8,301 bases of DNA, taken from NCBI GenBank assembly GCA_003132125.1, contig PKWT01000187.1, positions 3,666 through 11,966 on the forward strand, read 5' to 3'. Under the pieces are notes generated by a model. That model was not told the origin of the DNA. It saw nothing but the letters and a program-made list of their open reading frames with translations, and did no database searches. The stretch is from Micrococcales bacterium (GTDB taxonomy: Bacteria; Actinomycetota; Actinomycetes; Actinomycetales; Dermatophilaceae). The translations under genes were made by a program, and so were the position numbers. Positions 7,344 through 8,301 of this stretch are shown one piece after another (the first letter of the stretch is position 1; the number at the start of each line of letters is the position of its first letter).

Positions 7344-7389
7344 ACCCAGCGTGAATGAACCCAGCGCGAATGAACCCAGCGTGAGCGAG
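7336..7389 (+). repeat. 15-bp tandem repeat at the 5' end of menB
   Basis: Three full 15-bp units (7336-7350, 7351-7365, 7366-7380) of the form GTGAGCGAACCCAGC differ at one to three bases. A partial fourth unit is GTGAGCGAG (7381-7389). They encode VSEPS-VNEPS-ANEPS-VSEIF, an in-frame pentapeptide repeat. Units 1, 2 and the partial copy begin with GTG, so copy number also changes the set of available start codons. Confidence 0.85.
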
Positions 7390-8301
7390 ATCTTCGACCC
7401 CAGCGCCTGGTCGTTGGTGCAGGGCTTCGACTTCACCGACCTCACCTACCACCGGTCGATCATGGAAGGGCCGGCGAAGGGCACCGTCCGCATCGCCTTC
7501 AACCGCCCTGAAGTGCGCAACGCCTTCCGGCCGCACACCGTCGACGAGCTGTATCGCGCGTTGGACCACGCCCGCATGTCCCCCGACGTAGGGACCGTGC
7601 TGCTGACCGGGAACGGCCCCAGCGAGAAGGACGGCGGCAGGGCCTTCTGCTCCGGTGGCGACCAACGGATCCGGGGACGCAGCGGCTACCAGTACGCCGA
7701 GGGTGAGACCGCGGAAACCGTTGACACCGCTCGGGTTCAGGCACAGGGTGGACGGCTGCACATCCTCGAGGTGCAACGCCTCATCCGCACGATGCCCAAG
7801 GTCGTCATCGCTGTGGTCAACGGCTGGGCGGCAGGGGGTGGCCACTCGTTGCACGTCGTGTGCGACCTGACGATCGCCAGCCGCGAACACGCCAGGTTCA
7901 AGCAGACCGACGCCGATGTGGGGTCCTTCGACGCCGGCTACGGCTCGGCCTACCTGGCCAAGATGGTCGGGCAGAAGCGCGCCCGCGAGATCTTCTTCCT
8001 GGGGCGCACCTACTCAGCGGAAGACATGCAGCGGATGGGCGCAGTCAACATCGTGGCCGACCACGCCGACCTCGAGACCGAGGCACTGCAGATGGCCAGG
8101 GAGATCAACGGCAAGAGCCCGACCGCCCAGCGGATGCTCAAGTTCGCGTTCAACCTGACCGACGACGGTCTGATGGGCCAGCAGGTGTTCGCCGGTGAGG
8201 CGACGCGGCTGGCATACATGACCGACGAGGCTGTCGAGGGCCGTGACTCGTTCCTGGAGAAGCGCGACCCTGACTGGTCGCCGTACCCCTACTACTACTG
8301 A
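7336..8301 (+). CDS. menB: 1,4-Dihydroxy-2-naphthoyl-CoA synthase MenB
   Basis: 321-residue crotonase-fold enzyme that cyclises o-succinylbenzoyl-CoA to 1,4-dihydroxy-2-naphthoyl-CoA in menaquinone synthesis. Visible motifs: FNRPEVRNAFRPHTVDELYR (55-74), FCSGGDQRIRGRSGYQYAEG (104-123), oxyanion-hole GWAAGGGHSLHVVCD (163-177), QTDADVGSFDAGYGS (190-204), and the C-terminal ending DWSPYPYYY. Asp192 and Ser197 correspond to Asp185 and Ser190 of M. tuberculosis MenB, and Tyr294 to Tyr287. The Asp, where E. coli has Gly, marks the bicarbonate-independent type. The GTG at 7336 is chosen for the TATCCT box seven bases upstream (leaderless). GTG codons at 7351 and 7381 are alternatives, and VSEIFDPSAW from 7381 resembles an ordinary MenB start. 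The first 15 residues are repeats. The stop codon is the last base of the window. Confidence 0.96.
   Translation: MSEPSVNEPSANEPSVSEIFDPSAWSLVQGFDFTDLTYHRSIMEGPAKGTVRIAFNRPEVRNAFRPHTVDELYRALDHARMSPDVGTVLLTGNGPSEKDGGRAFCSGGDQRIRGRSGYQYAEGETAETVDTARVQAQGGRLHILEVQRLIRTMPKVVIAVVNGWAAGGGHSLHVVCDLTIASREHARFKQTDADVGSFDAGYGSAYLAKMVGQKRAREIFFLGRTYSAEDMQRMGAVNIVADHADLETEALQMAREINGKSPTAQRMLKFAFNLTDDGLMGQQVFAGEATRLAYMTDEAVEGRDSFLEKRDPDWSPYPYYY

Noticed and set aside
7318..7890. 191-codon N-terminal extension of menC antisense to menB
   Set aside because: MenC homology begins at the ATG at 7317, which has a Shine-Dalgarno. The extension lies opposite conserved menB sequence.

Overview
The window is GC-rich bacterial DNA with actinobacterial character. 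It has many GTG starts, a groES-groEL1 operon under CIRCE (HrcA) operators, a GroEL with a short His-rich tail, a CtaG-like membrane protein, a THUMP-like methyltransferase beside groES, and menB and menC sequences of the mycobacterial/propionibacterial kind. I cannot name the species. A propionibacterial relative is a guess from the GroEL sequence. Nothing looks like a phage, plasmid, defence locus, CRISPR array, IS element or RNA gene. This is core-genome housekeeping DNA.

Layout. 1-87: possible tail of an upstream frame or a tiny ORF, carrying a 9-bp perfect inverted repeat. 90-311 (+): small S4 RNA-binding protein. 363-1301 (-) and 1361-2254 (-): a two-gene unit of a CtaG-like membrane protein followed by a PHB-depolymerase/LpqC-type esterase lipoprotein. 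2331-2727 (+): a GNAT acetyltransferase gene reduced to its N-terminal domain and its last ~18 codons in another frame. 2735-2766: a strong hairpin, probably a two-way terminator. 2786-4402 (-) groEL and 4504-4800 (-) groES, separated by a 101-bp spacer with a strong hairpin. 4932-5004: two CIRCE elements bracketing a sigma70-like promoter. 5062-6297 (+): THUMP-like SAM methyltransferase, divergent from groES. 6313-7317 (-) menC and 7336-8301 (+) menB: divergent menaquinone genes whose starts lie 18 bp apart.

How the genes relate. GroES and GroEL form one chaperonin operon, predicted to be repressed by HrcA and induced by heat. MenC makes o-succinylbenzoate; MenE (not in the window) activates it to the CoA ester, and MenB closes the second ring to give 1,4-dihydroxy-2-naphthoyl-CoA. 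Menaquinone and the CtaG-like protein both bear on respiration, but nothing shows a direct link between the two loci.

I found no convincing undescribed multi-gene system. The points most worth a second look are the internally deleted GNAT gene, the -35/CIRCE overlap beside the methyltransferase gene, the 15-bp repeats at the menB start with a possible leaderless promoter, the CtaG-like protein lacking the family's histidine motif, and the structured groES-groEL spacer.
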